In this document: positions 22,764 through 33,928 of the stretch, piece by piece | How the letters are laid out: each line of letters begins with the position of its first letter | Numbering within the stretch: position 1 is the stretch's first letter | Source: Cladopsammia gracilis | Taxonomy: Eukaryota > Cnidaria > Anthozoa > Scleractinia > Dendrophylliidae | Direction: 5' to 3' | Assembly: GCA_022457155.1 (NCBI GenBank) | Contig: JAJGOT010000013.1 | Location: 2,643,501-2,707,500, forward strand | DNA length: 64,000 nucleotides | Notes under the pieces: generated by a model | Told to the model about the DNA's origin: nothing | Databases searched by the model: none | Seen by the model: the letters and a program-made list of their open reading frames with translations, nothing else | Position numbers and translations under genes: made by a program

Positions 22764-23028
22764 TGACGGGGGTGCTCGTCGGAAATTTTCAAGAAACATC
22801 CTAAAAGGTACCAGAATCACGTTTATAATAGGCGTGACTGAATATACTTTTACTCCTAAGAGGTACCAATTTTAAACAACACGAGACATATTCTGTCATA
22901 TTTTTTCTCCTCAATACCGCAAAAGGTACCGCGATGATACTAACCGTGGTCATTTTAGATTTCAGCACCCAAGGCGGTAACAATCTACAACGTTTGACCC
23001 CTAAAAGGTACGACGAGCACCCCCGTCA
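22764..23028. repeat. Inverted-repeat segment with AAAGGTAC words, copy 1
   Basis: Ends are TGACGGGGGTGCTCGTCG and CGACGAGCACCCCCGTCA (perfect). Inside, AAAAGGTAC or AGAGGTACC recurs four times (about 22805, 22859, 22922, 23003), a degenerate internal array. Copy 2 is at 28436-28699 with one G fewer in the left end. Confidence 0.8.
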
Positions 23029-24725
23029 CTTTCATATCGGAGTCCCCCCGGGTTATCACAGTCACTTTGTGTCATTGTTTGAAAGAACAATCCAATCTGG
23101 CTCCAAGAACACAAATCGAGGTATTTTTTAATAATAGGTAGGACAAAGGGGTTATTAATAAGATGACAACAACAAGACAACTGAATTACTTGTAGATCCA
23201 ATGTAAAATCCCCCCCGCGAAGGAAAACATGCGCTGAAAACGGAATTTCGCAGATCCTACTTTTGCAACAATAAGTTTAAAAGCTTTTAATACCACTGAG
23301 CCAAAAACGCGAGGAGAAAAAGTTAGGGAAGGGATCTTTAAAGCGTTGTCACAGTGACGAATCCTGGCTAGAGACATGGTGAAGGTCAATATCATTTTAT
23401 AGCACGAGTCGGTTATAACCATTTATACAACATTAAATCGAGAACAGCAGGATACGTGAACACGATTTGAATTAATCTGAAGCGTGAAGCAAAGGAAATA
23501 GGAGACGTCTGCACTCAGGTTTAAATAATCCCAGCTGAGTTAAATTCTGACAGAAGTCAAGTTCACCAGAGCGTAAGTCAAGATTGGGTCACAGTCAAAA
23601 ATTAAACAAGCACCATAATCCCAGCTGAGTTAAATTCTGACAGAAGTCAAGTTCACCAGAACGCAAGTCAAGATTGGGTCACAGTCAAAAATTAAACAAG
23701 CACAATAATCTCAGCTGAGTTAAATTCTGACAGAAGTCAAGTTCACCAGAACGCAAGTCAAGATTGGGTCACAGTCAAAAATTAAACAAGCATAGTAGTT
23801 TACAGCCAGTAAATACGAAATTAATAAACACATGCCGCTGTGCCCAGGAGCCATAATCGGGAAACGGAGACCGAAACTCTTTTTCATTTCTTTAGAGCTG
23901 CCTATCCCCATTCGAAGGTCAATTTGTGGTGTTTTTAGCGCAAATTGTGTCATCGCGAGTGACACGCGCGTGCCTCTGCGGGGATTATAACATTTTCGGC
24001 GCGTTCAAAATGGTGTCCAAAGTTTTACTTTAATTTTAGGATTGATTTTTGCATTTGTAGACGCTTTTATAGATTAGGACTCGCATAGGGAACACGAAAC
24101 ACTCAATACTAGTGTTTTAGATAAAGTTTGAATCAAGGCATCCATCACATGACTCGTATGAAAAGGCCGGAAGGCGCCAAAATCACGGTGGCGCTGGGTC
24201 GCTTGAGTTGAATGAATGAAGTTAGAGAAAGAATAAAAGTTGAAAAGTCTTTCCTGAGCTGCGATATTCAGCTAATTCATACAGTCATTTCAATACAAAA
24301 TGGATTCAGGAAAATCCCATAAAGCTATTTTGTAATGCTGGATTGTTGAAAGATCTCAACAGTGGACACTAACCTCAACAGTTTGAGAAAATTTGTTACT
24401 CAACTGACGAAGTTTTGCTTATTTGTTCGCGGTGTTCATGTCGGCTGAGATCAGCTTGGAAACAAAATGAATGACACTTTCATTGTGTATGTATACAGAT
24501 GGACTTTCTACATGGAAATGTAACGGTTGTTTTCTTGTGTGCAACAGCTTATAAACAGCTAACATTCCTTCAATTATTATTGTTGACGATCCGTGGAAAA
24601 CCGGGATACATTCAAGGTTTAAATTTTCACCATATAGTTTTAACAGTTGGATAAAGCATATGGCTTGTTAAAATTAGCATTCGACCTTAAAATTAGGTAA
24701 ATATCTTAATTCAGTATTTTTATGG

Positions 24726-24903
24726 CAGGGCCGTAGCTAGCATGAGGCGAACCGAGGCACTTGCCTCGGTGAAAATGTAATTTTGAATACTAGTACAAAC
24801 ATTAGATCTCTCTTGTAAGAGGCTATGCATAAAAAAAAAATGAAAGAAGTGGTTCTTTTTCTGATATTGCCTCGGTAAAAATTTTCGTCCGGCTACGGCC
24901 CTG
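24726..24903. mobile_element. 178-bp MITE with CAGGGCCGTAGC ends, copy 1
   Basis: Terminal inverted repeats are CAGGGCCGTAGC / GGCTACGGCCCTG, flanked by TATGG duplications (24721-24725, 24904-24908). The paralogous sequence at about 16676 (GTCATGGTTGT) has no insertion. Confidence 0.85.
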
Positions 24904-25066
24904 TATGGTTGTCATTTTGATACAGTTTTGTTCATTTGTGGCGCCTGTGAAACAGGAAAGCGCATTTTGGCCTTGCACAGCATTTTGTATGTGTTCAGTT
25001 TCATTTGTTTTTGTTATGTTTGTCGTTTGTTTGTTTTCGTTATGTTGATTCAGTTTGTGTGGCCAG

Positions 25067-25293
25067 GGGGTCGTTTCTCGAAAGACCCGGTAATTACCGG
25101 GCCCCGAAAGCTGTTTTATTTTCATTGAAGATCGAGGTTTCAATAGTTTTGCAGATAATACGATAAAACTATCAGTTAGCAAAACAAAATGGACTGGTTT
25201 GTTCGCTACGATCCGCGCTTTTAATCTTTAGACTTTGATTTCAATATTTGGCTTCGGGCCCGAAAAGTTACCAGGAGTTTCGAGAAACGGGCC
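25067..25293. mobile_element. MITE with GGGG(C/T)CGTTTCTCGAAA ends, copy 2
   Basis: Same family and same CCAG target site (25063-25066, 25294-25297) as the copy at 7725. Confidence 0.85.
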
Positions 25294-26069
25294 CCAGGTT
25301 GGCGTTAATTACCACTGTTAATGGGGTCATTTAAAAACAGAAACTGTTTGGTTGGATTACGATATTAGGGACTTGCAGCTAGGATGCAGTCTTAAACTAG
25401 CTAAGGAAAAAAATCGACTGTTACACTCTATAAGCTTCAAGGATGAACTGCTAATTATTTGGTCTAGGCTTCAAATGAATATATCTTAGCAAGGAAATCA
25501 ATGAAAATACGAACAGTATGCTAAGAAATCATGTTCACACATTCTAGTTACTGAAAACGTATATAACATCGTCAACACTGAACTACAATCTACTCAAAAC
25601 TTGGTGTCAAACTATAAGAGGCAAATACAAATAGTGTAATCAGACGTACAAAGTCTCCAACTTTGATAGATTAGAAAATATTCCAGGCGGCAGAACATGG
25701 ATTTCATTTTGATGTAAGTATCTGCAACAAAATGCAAGCATTTAGTATTTCATACCTTGTTAATGCGAAGTTAATTTTAAAATGAATTGCAAACATTTTA
25801 GTTCAGGGAATCGTTTAAAGTCCACTAAGTTAACATAAAATGTGTGTTAAGGTTTCCTATGTGACTTTTAATTATTTTAATTATGTCATTATATTTAAGT
25901 TCGTTATGAATTGCATTCGTTGTTCAGTACGTTTTCAGAGTGCTGTTAAGGTGGACCAACACAGTTTTTACAATAACTGTGCGAATTCTTGCGCTTGGCT
26001 AATTTGTATTATCAATAAGAGTTCAGACGGATAAAACGATAGGCGAACGAGTGCTAGACATTATTAGTA

Positions 26070-26107
26070 AGAAATGTATGTAGCGGCCATGTTGTTGTGC
26101 CAGTTTG
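26070..26107. repeat. Short hairpin, copy 1
   Basis: GCCATGTTG and CAACATGGC pair around TGTGCCAGTTTGGTACAC. The second copy at about 31575 pairs better (GTTGGTGTGCC), suggesting the hairpin was intact when duplicated. Confidence 0.5.
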
Positions 26108-27318
26108 GTACACCAACATGGCGGCCAAAAATTCAAAGCCTTAATTACAGCAAAAATCTCATCACAAAATATTGTATTCACTATAAGTGCCATTAAATCG
26201 GCTCATAAGCATCTATAATTCAAAAATAGCTTTCAACTGGTTCAATGTTGTTGATTTTCACAGCTTATTTCAAATAGCGTGACGGATTGCGTGACACATT
26301 TAAAACCTTTTTAAATCGGAAGCAAAACATCGTTAAAACCTGAAACTTTTTATGAAAGATTATAACACTGGTATCCATATACCATGTTAGAAACAGCTTT
26401 GTAGGATGTATACTTAAGATTTTTGAATTTAAGGACGTCATGTGAAAACGCTCTATAAGAGGACAGACACAAAAAACTGATGTCAGTTTGTTAAATTGAT
26501 AGGTTGTGAGTATATGTCATTCGTTAGGGCATTATGTGAGAAAGGTTGCATCTTAGAAGCTGAAACTCGAGTGATTGCGAAAGACTGATTAAAGGTTTCA
26601 AATGATGTACAGTGTAGGAACGTTCATAACGGATCACCTAGTGTGATCGGAAAAACGACTGTACATGAAAAACAAATCATAACAATATATTGAATTAATT
26701 ATCGTACTTTAGGGCACTTACAAGACCCTTAAAGCTTCTTAAGAGCTCCTGCCCGTAAATATCAATAATCCGGCGACAGAACCGAAATTTCATAATTCAT
26801 TTTATTTTACCTAAAATACCGCACGCAACAACGAAAAGTTTTCCCGGTTTGCCATTTCCTGACTTAGTAAACAATCCTTTAATCTTCCCTAAAATACAAA
26901 ATTCATGTAATTTTTTTAATTATAAGTTCGCTTATATTAACCCGTCGAAAGTTATGACCTTCGGGTGTTCTTGCTCGCGCAAGAAAATATCGTTTGAATA
27001 TAACTCCTAGTTCATGTCTTTCTGAATAAAACGACACGTCAAGTCTGAGCTTTATCTTTGTAGTTCAATGTCTCAAAATGTCTTGTTTGGCACGCAAAAA
27101 GTGACGTGTCCAGAGCAAAAAACATCGAGGCTATTTTTACCAATTCCGTATGTGTCTTCGCTAAACGTCTGTCACGCAAAAGACAGCAAACTCTCATATT
27201 AAAAAAAGGCAGTCTATGATTGCATGTGGCTTACTATATGGCTTCACCTAAATGATGGACGACGTCTGACATTTGTAGACTTCATACTAAGCTAATATAT
27301 ATAGATAGGCTTAGCCTA

Positions 27319-27770
27319 ACAGCGGAGCTCTCTGAACAGAAACGATAATGATAAGCTTAACTTAGGTGAAAGGTCGGAAGCACAAGAAAAATTAAAATTA
27401 AGATTGACGACCAGACTATTTTTCAATTTTAGCAATTCTCAAAAACAGTAAGCGTATAACATTTAGACTGCACAAATTCTGGCCACAATAGCTCACAAAA
27501 CAACATTTTCTCGGTCTATTCATATGAAAGGTTTCGCACCTACAACCAAAGACAAAAGTGTTGGAAAGGTTCCTTGTTTTCCTCCCCACTCCCCCCTCAT
27601 CCCCCTCTTCCAAACGATAATGATAAGCTTAACTTAGGTGAAAGGTCGGAAGCACAAGAAAAATTAAAATTAAGATTGACGACCAGACTATTTTTCAATT
27701 TTAGCAATTCTCAAAAACAGTAAGCGTATAACGCGACCGTCTGCACAGTACATTTAGACAGTACATTTAA
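27319..27770. repeat. Spacer between the duplication copies with a 118-bp direct repeat
   Basis: Positions 27343-27434 and 27613-27730 share GATAATGATAAGCTTAACTT through CAATTCTCAAAAACAGTAAG. No gene is seen. Confidence 0.65.
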
Positions 27771-30218
27771 ATCTGTTTCAAGTTAAAAAAAAATACAAAA
27801 TGGAGCAAAAATAATATTAGATCAAAGGGTTCTAAGAGCCATCTTATGAATACGAAACAAAGTAAAGTCCACAGATTAGAGATAATAAAGCCGAACCAAT
27901 GCACAATGAATACACGTCTGTTTTTTAAAGTCTGTTTCAAGTTAAAAAAAATACAAACTTGAACAAAAATAATATTAGATCAAAGGGTTCTAAGAGACAT
28001 CTTGTGAATACGAAACAACGTAAAGTCCACAGATAGGTTTTTATATTTTATACTGACTTTGAGGTCAAAGAGTTAAAAGCAAAACAGATTTAAAACGACA
28101 TAATTACACTGGAGAATTAAAAAAAGTTTACTTATTCAATTACAGCAATTATCTTTTAACAGGAACGAGTGAAAATTTGCATATCTGTCCCCGTATACTA
28201 TATCTCGTTCGACGCTTTGCGTATTCACGAGATAAAAAGTGGACTCGTTGTTCCGTTTTGAAGTATTTTTCACTAAAAAAAAGCACTTCCCAAGTGTCCG
28301 TCGACAGTTTCCAAGTGCCCGTTGTCTGTGTTAGAGACGTGTCCGTCTTATAGTTGTGTCTGTTAAGAGAGAGTTGACTCTATCTCGTTACTAAAGCAAC
28401 CGATTGTCGTCAAACTTTACCAAAATGTGTCTAAATGACGGGGTGCTCGTCGGAAATTTTCGAGAAACATCCTAAAAGGTACCAGAATCACGTTTATAAT
28501 AGGCGTGACTGAATATACTTTTACCCCTAAGAGGTACCAATTTTAAACAACACGAGACATATTCTGTCATATTTTTTCTCTTCAATACCGCAAAAGGTAC
28601 CGCGATGATACTAACCGTGGTCATTTTAGATTTCAGCACCCAAGGCGGTAACAATCTACAACGTTTGACCCCTAAAAGGTACGACGAGCACCCCCGTCAT
28701 TTTCATATCAGAGTCCCCCCGGGTTATCACAGTCACTTTGTGTCATTGTTTGATACTATAACACCATGAAAGAACAATCCAACACAAATCGAGGTATTTT
28801 TTAATAATAGGTAGGACAAAGCTAAGGGGCTATTAATAAGATGACAACAACAAGACAACTGAATTACTTGTAGATCCAATGTAAAATCCCCCCGCGAAGG
28901 AAAACATGCGCTGAAAACGGAATTTCGCAGATCCTACTTTTGCAACAATAAGTTTAAAAGCTTTTAATACCACTGAGCCAAAAACGCGAGGAGAAAAAGT
29001 TAGGGAAGGGATCTTTAAAGCGTTGTCACAGTGACGAATCCTGGCTAGAGACATGGTGAAGGTCAATATCATTTTATAGCACGAGTCGGTTATAACCATT
29101 TATACAACATTAAATCGAGAACAGCAGGATACGTGAACACGATTTGAATTAATCTGAAGCATGAAGCAAAGGAATAGGAGACGTGCACGCAGGTTTAAAT
29201 AATCCCAGCTGAGTTAAATTCTGACAGAAGTCAAGTTCGCACAAAACGCAAGTCAAGATTGGGTCACAGTCAAAAATTAAACAAGCATAGTAGTTTACAG
29301 CCAGTAAATACGAAATTAATAAACACATGCCGCTGTGCCCAGGAGCCATAATCGGGAAACGGAGACCGAAACTCTTTTTCATTTCTTTAGAGCTGCCTAT
29401 CCCCATTTGAAGGTCAATTTGTGGTGTTTTTAGCCCAAATTGTGTCATCGCGAGTGACATGCGCGTGCCTCTGCGGGGATTATAACATTTTCGGCGCGTT
29501 CAAAATGGTGTCCAAAGTTTTACTTTAATTTTAGGATTGATTTTTGCATTGGTAGACGCTTTTATAGATTAGGACTCGCATAGGGAACACGAAACACTCA
29601 ATACTAGTTTTAGATAAAGTTTGAATCAAGGCATCCATTACGTGACTCGTATGAAAAGGCCGGAAGGCGCCAAAATCACGGTGGCGCTGGGTCGCTTGAG
29701 TTGAATGAATGAAGTTAGAGAAAGAATAAAAGTTGAAAAGTCTTTCCTGAGCTGCGATATTCAGCTAATTCATACAGTCATTTCAATACAAAATGGATTC
29801 AGGAAAATCCCATAAAGCTATTTTGTAATGCTGGATTGTTGAAAGATCTCAACAGTGGACACTAACCTCAACGGTTTGAGAAAATTTGTTACTCAACTGA
29901 CGAAGTTTTGCTTATTTGTTCGCGGTGTTCATGTCGGCTGAGATCAGCTTGGAAACAAAATGAATGACACATTCATTGTGTATGTATACAGATGGATTTT
30001 CTACATGGAAATGTAACGGTTGTTTTCTTGTGTGCAACAGCTTATAAACAGCTAACATTCCTTCAATTATTATTGTTGACGATCCGTGAAAAACCGGGAT
30101 AAATTCAAGGTTTAAATTTTCACCATATAGTTTTAACAGTTGGATAAAGCATATGGCTTGTTAAAATTAGCATTCGACCTTAAAATTAGGTAAATATCTT
30201 AATTCAGTATTTTTATGG

Positions 30219-30396
30219 CAGGGCCGTAGCTAGCATGAGGCAAACCGAGGCACTTGCCTCGGTGAAAATGTAATTTTGAATACTAGTACAAACATTAGAT
30301 CTCTCTTGTAAGAGGCTATGCATAAAAAAAAAATGAAAGAAGTGGTTCTTTTTCTGATATTGCCTCGGTAAAAATTTTCGTCCGGCTACGGCCCTG
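30219..30396. mobile_element. 178-bp MITE with CAGGGCCGTAGC ends, copy 2
   Basis: Identical layout and TATGG duplications as the copy at 24726; it was inserted before the segmental duplication. Confidence 0.85.
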
Positions 30397-30557
30397 TATG
30401 GTTGTCATTTTGATACAGTTTTGTTCATTTGTGGCACCTGTGAAACAGGAAAGCGCATTTTGGCCTTGCACAGCATTTTGTATGTGTTCAGTTTCATTTG
30501 TTTTCGTTGTTTGTCGTTTGTTTGTTTTCGTTATGTTGATTCAGTTTGTGTGGCCAG

Positions 30558-30784
30558 CGGGTCGTTTCTCGAAAGACCCGGTAATTACCGGGCCCCGAAA
30601 GCTGTTTTATTTTCATTGAAGATCGAGGTTTCAATAGTTTTGCAGATAATACGATAAAACTATCAGTTAGCAAAACAAAATGGACTGGTTTGTTCGCTAC
30701 GATCCGCGCTTTTAATCTTTAGACTTTGATTTCAATATTTGGCTTCGGGCTCGAAAAGTTACCAGGAGTTTCGAGAAACGGGCC
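30558..30784. mobile_element. MITE of the GTTTCTCGAAA family, copy 3
   Basis: The CCAG site duplication is at 30554-30557 and 30785-30788. The left end is mutated to CGGGTCGTTTCTC. Confidence 0.8.
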
Positions 30785-32800
30785 CCAGTTTGGCGTTAAT
30801 TACCACTGTTAATGGGGTCATTTAAAAACAGAAACTGTTTGGTTGGATTACGATAATAGGGACTTGCAGCTAGGATGCAGTCTTGGACTAGCTAAGGAAA
30901 AAAATCGACTGTTACACTCTATAAGCTTCAAGAATGAACTGCTATTTGGTCTAGGCTTCAAATGAATATATCTTAGCAACGAAATCAATGAAAATACGAA
31001 CAGTATGCTAAGAAATCATGTTCACACATTCTAGTTACTGAAAACGTATATAACATCGTCAACACTGAACTACAATCTACTCAAAACTTGGTGTCAAACT
31101 ATAAGAGGCAAATACAAATAGTGTAGTCAGACGTACAAAGTCTCCAACTTTGATAGATTAGAAAATATTCCAGGCGGCAGAACATGGATTTCATTTTGAT
31201 GTAAGTATCTGCAACAAAATGCAAGCATTTAGTATTTCATACCTTGTTAATGCGAAGTTAATTTTAAAATGAATTGCAAACATTTTAGTTCAGGGAATCG
31301 TTTAAAGTCCACTAAGTTAACATAAAATGTGTGTTAAGGTTTCCTATGTGACTTTTAATTATTTTAATTATGTCATTATATTTAATGTCGTTATGAATTG
31401 CATTCGTTGTTCAGGACGTTTTCAGAGTGCTGTTAAGGTGGACCAACCCAGTTTTTACAATAACTGTGCGAATTCTTGCGCTTGGCTAATTTGTATTATC
31501 CATAAGAGTACAGACGGATAAAACGATAGGCGAACGAGTGCTAGACATTATTAGTAAGAAATGTATGTAGCGGCCATGTTGGTGTGCCAGTTTGGTACAC
31601 CAACATGGCGGCCAAAAATTCAAAGCCTTAATTACAGCAAAAATCTCATCACAAAATATTGTATTCACTATAAGTGCCATTAAATCGGCTCATAAGCATC
31701 TATAATTCAACAATAGCTTTCAACTGGTTCAATGTTGTTGATTTTCACAGCTTATTTGAAATAGCGTGACGGATTGCGTGACACATTTAAAACCTTTTTA
31801 AATCGGAAGCAAAACATCGTTAAAACCTGAAACTTTTTATGAAAGATTATAACACTGGTATCCATATACCATGTTAGAAACAGCTTTGTAGGATGTATAC
31901 TTAAGATTTTTGAATTTAAGGACGTCATGTGAAAACGCTCTATAAGAGGACAGACACAAAAAACTGATGTCAGTTTGTTAAATTGATAGGTTGTAAGTAT
32001 ATGTCATTCGTTAGGGCACTATGTGAGAAAGGTTGCATCTTAGAAGCTGAAACTCGAGTGATTGCGAAAGACTGATTAAAGGTTTCAAATGACGTACAGT
32101 GTAGGAACGTTCGTAACGGATCACCTAGTGTGATCGGAAAAACGACTGTACATGAAAAACAAATCATAACAATATTGAATTAATTATCGTACTTTAGGGC
32201 ACTTACAAGACCCTTAAAGCTTCTTAAGAGCTCCTGCCCGTAAATATCAAGAATCCGGCGACAGAACCGAAATTTCATAATTCATTTTATTTCACCTAAA
32301 ATACCGCACGCAACAACGAAAAGTTTTCCCGGTTTGCCATTTCCTGACTTAGTAAACAATCCTTTAATCTTCCCTAAAATACAAAATTCATGTAATTTTT
32401 TTAATTATAAGTTTGCTTATTAACCCATCGAAAGTTATGACCTTCGGGTGTTCTTGCTCGCGCAAGAAAATATCGTTTGAATATAACTCCTAGTTCATGT
32501 CTTTCTGAATAAAACGACACGTCAAGTCTGAGCTTTATCTTTGTAGTTCAATGTCTCAAAATGTCTTGTTTGGCACGCAAAAAGTGACGTGTCCAGAGCA
32601 AAAAACATCGAGGCTATTTTTACCAATTCCGTATGTGTTTTCGCTAAACGGCTGTCACGCAAAAGACAGCAAACTCTCATATTAAAAAAAGGCAGTCTAT
32701 GATTGCATGTGGCTTACTATATGGCTTCACCTAAATGATGGACGACGTCTGACATTTGTAGACTTCATACTAAGCTAATATATATAGATAGGCTTAGCCT

Positions 32801-33479
32801 AGCAATTCTCAAAAACAGTAAGTGTATAACGCGACCGTCTGCACAGTACATTTAGACTGCACAAATTCTGGCCACAATAGCTCACAAAACAACATTTTCT
32901 CGGTCTATTCATATGAAAGGTTTCGCACCTAGCCACGCTTTGATAGAGAGGCTACAGGCCAAAAAAAAAATAATAAAAATAATAAAAAATAATAAAAAAA
33001 AATAAAAAGGAATTTTTAATAATAAAAAAACAAAAACAAAAATAAAAAAAAAACATTTTCTCGGTCTAGAATAACTAGTATGACTAATTTCCGAATAAAA
33101 ATACATCTGTTGCGTTTGGAAAATTACCCGAGAAACTGATTTCGAAATGATGAGTTGCCAGTAGCTCAATTATGAGAGTCACAAGCTTCACAAATATTCG
33201 GATGACACCACAAAGCAGAAAATTTCTGTTCGGCCATTCGGGAAAAATCAGTTTGCAACTGTGTTGTGATGTCATTCCTTATGTTCCTTACAGTGGCCCG
33301 AGAGTTCTCGGTGCCATTGTGAAAAGTTGCTTTATTTCGAAAAACCCATATACCATAAGTATGGTCTTAATGAAAAAGCGCACTCGTATGTCATTCTCGT
33401 CGTAAGCAGAAGTCCATAGGTAAATGAAAATAGTCTTAACATTAACTAAAAACCTAGTATTGAGTAGTGCCGATAGGGT
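32801..33479. other. A-rich DNA, no gene
   Basis: Positions 32955-33055 are an (AATAAAA)n-like low-complexity tract. Downstream, short frames on both strands show no domain. Confidence 0.35.
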
Positions 33480-33639
33480 GGGAGTAAAAACACCCACACC
33501 CTTCCACAGGTTCAAATTTTAATCTAGCTTGGAAAGGCGTGGTAACCAGTTATCCAGTTTCACATTTGCATTACCATTGCTAGACCAGACACCCAAGATT
33601 CGCATTCTTGACACCCACGTCAGGCCATAAGGATTGTCC
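33480..33639 (-). pseudogene. LINE reverse-transcriptase fragment, 3' portion, left of the Polinton
   Basis: The minus strand from 33639 reads a reverse-transcriptase C-terminal segment (GLTWVSRMRILGVW, then LDNWLPRLSKLD) with a stop before NLWKG. It is the continuation of the LINE at 50154-51149, from which it is separated by the Polinton. The reading frame joins across the insertion when one copy of the target duplication is removed. Confidence 0.75.
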
Positions 33640-33847
33640 AGTAGTTGGTACGTTGGTGATCCGGGACCACCCCCAAACGCCCGAAAAAACGCTTATTTTG
33701 AGAACTCCCGAACACCTAAGTTTCCGTGCCCCAGGGCTCATTGCATTCGCCCTGGGGCACGGAAACTTAGGTGTTCGGGAGTTCTCAAAATAAGCGTTTT
33801 TTCGGGCGTTTGGGGGTGGTCCCGGATGCACCAACGTACCAACTACT
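33640..33847. repeat. 208-bp palindrome inside the left TIR
   Basis: Two arms (33640-33737 and 33749-33847) pair nearly perfectly around the 11-base loop TCATTGCATTC. The only length difference seen is one extra C in the right arm (GGATGCACC versus GGTGATCC). A single strand of each element end could therefore fold into a stem of about 97 bp. Confidence 0.9.
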
Positions 33848-33928
33848 CCCAGTGCTTGTGAATGCTGGTCCCGACACGAGACCACCAATTGAAGAAACCC
33901 CACCCCCACATATACCAACCCACATGGC
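33640..33928. repeat. Left terminal inverted repeat (289 bp)
   Basis: Matches the reverse complement of 49865-50153 essentially base for base and ends immediately after ATGGC, i.e. five bases into the first gene. The outer 208 bp form a palindrome. Confidence 0.95.

Larger units (their letters stand above)
21939..27318. repeat. Segmental duplication, copy 1 (gene-free)
   Basis: This roughly 5.4-kb block is nearly identical to 27771-32800 and in the same orientation. It contains a 265-bp inverted-repeat segment (22764-23028), three 90-bp minisatellite units (about 23526-23795), two MITEs and block R. Small ORFs recur in both copies because the DNA is duplicated; none has a domain. Boundaries are approximate. 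The right break is clear at CTTAGCCTA, after which the copies diverge. Confidence 0.85.
27771..32800. repeat. Segmental duplication, copy 2 (gene-free)
   Basis: Matches 21939-27318 with a shift of about 5671 bp on the left and 5487 bp on the right; the difference is mainly two minisatellite units. It includes the inverted-repeat segment 28436-28699, one 90-bp unit (about 29200), MITEs at 30219-30396 and 30558-30784 and block R to about 31530. Confidence 0.85.

Noticed and set aside
22801..22983. 60-aa frame conserved in both duplication copies (also 28472)
   Set aside because: Conserved because the DNA is duplicated; it lies in an inverted-repeat segment with repeated GGTAC words and has no domain.
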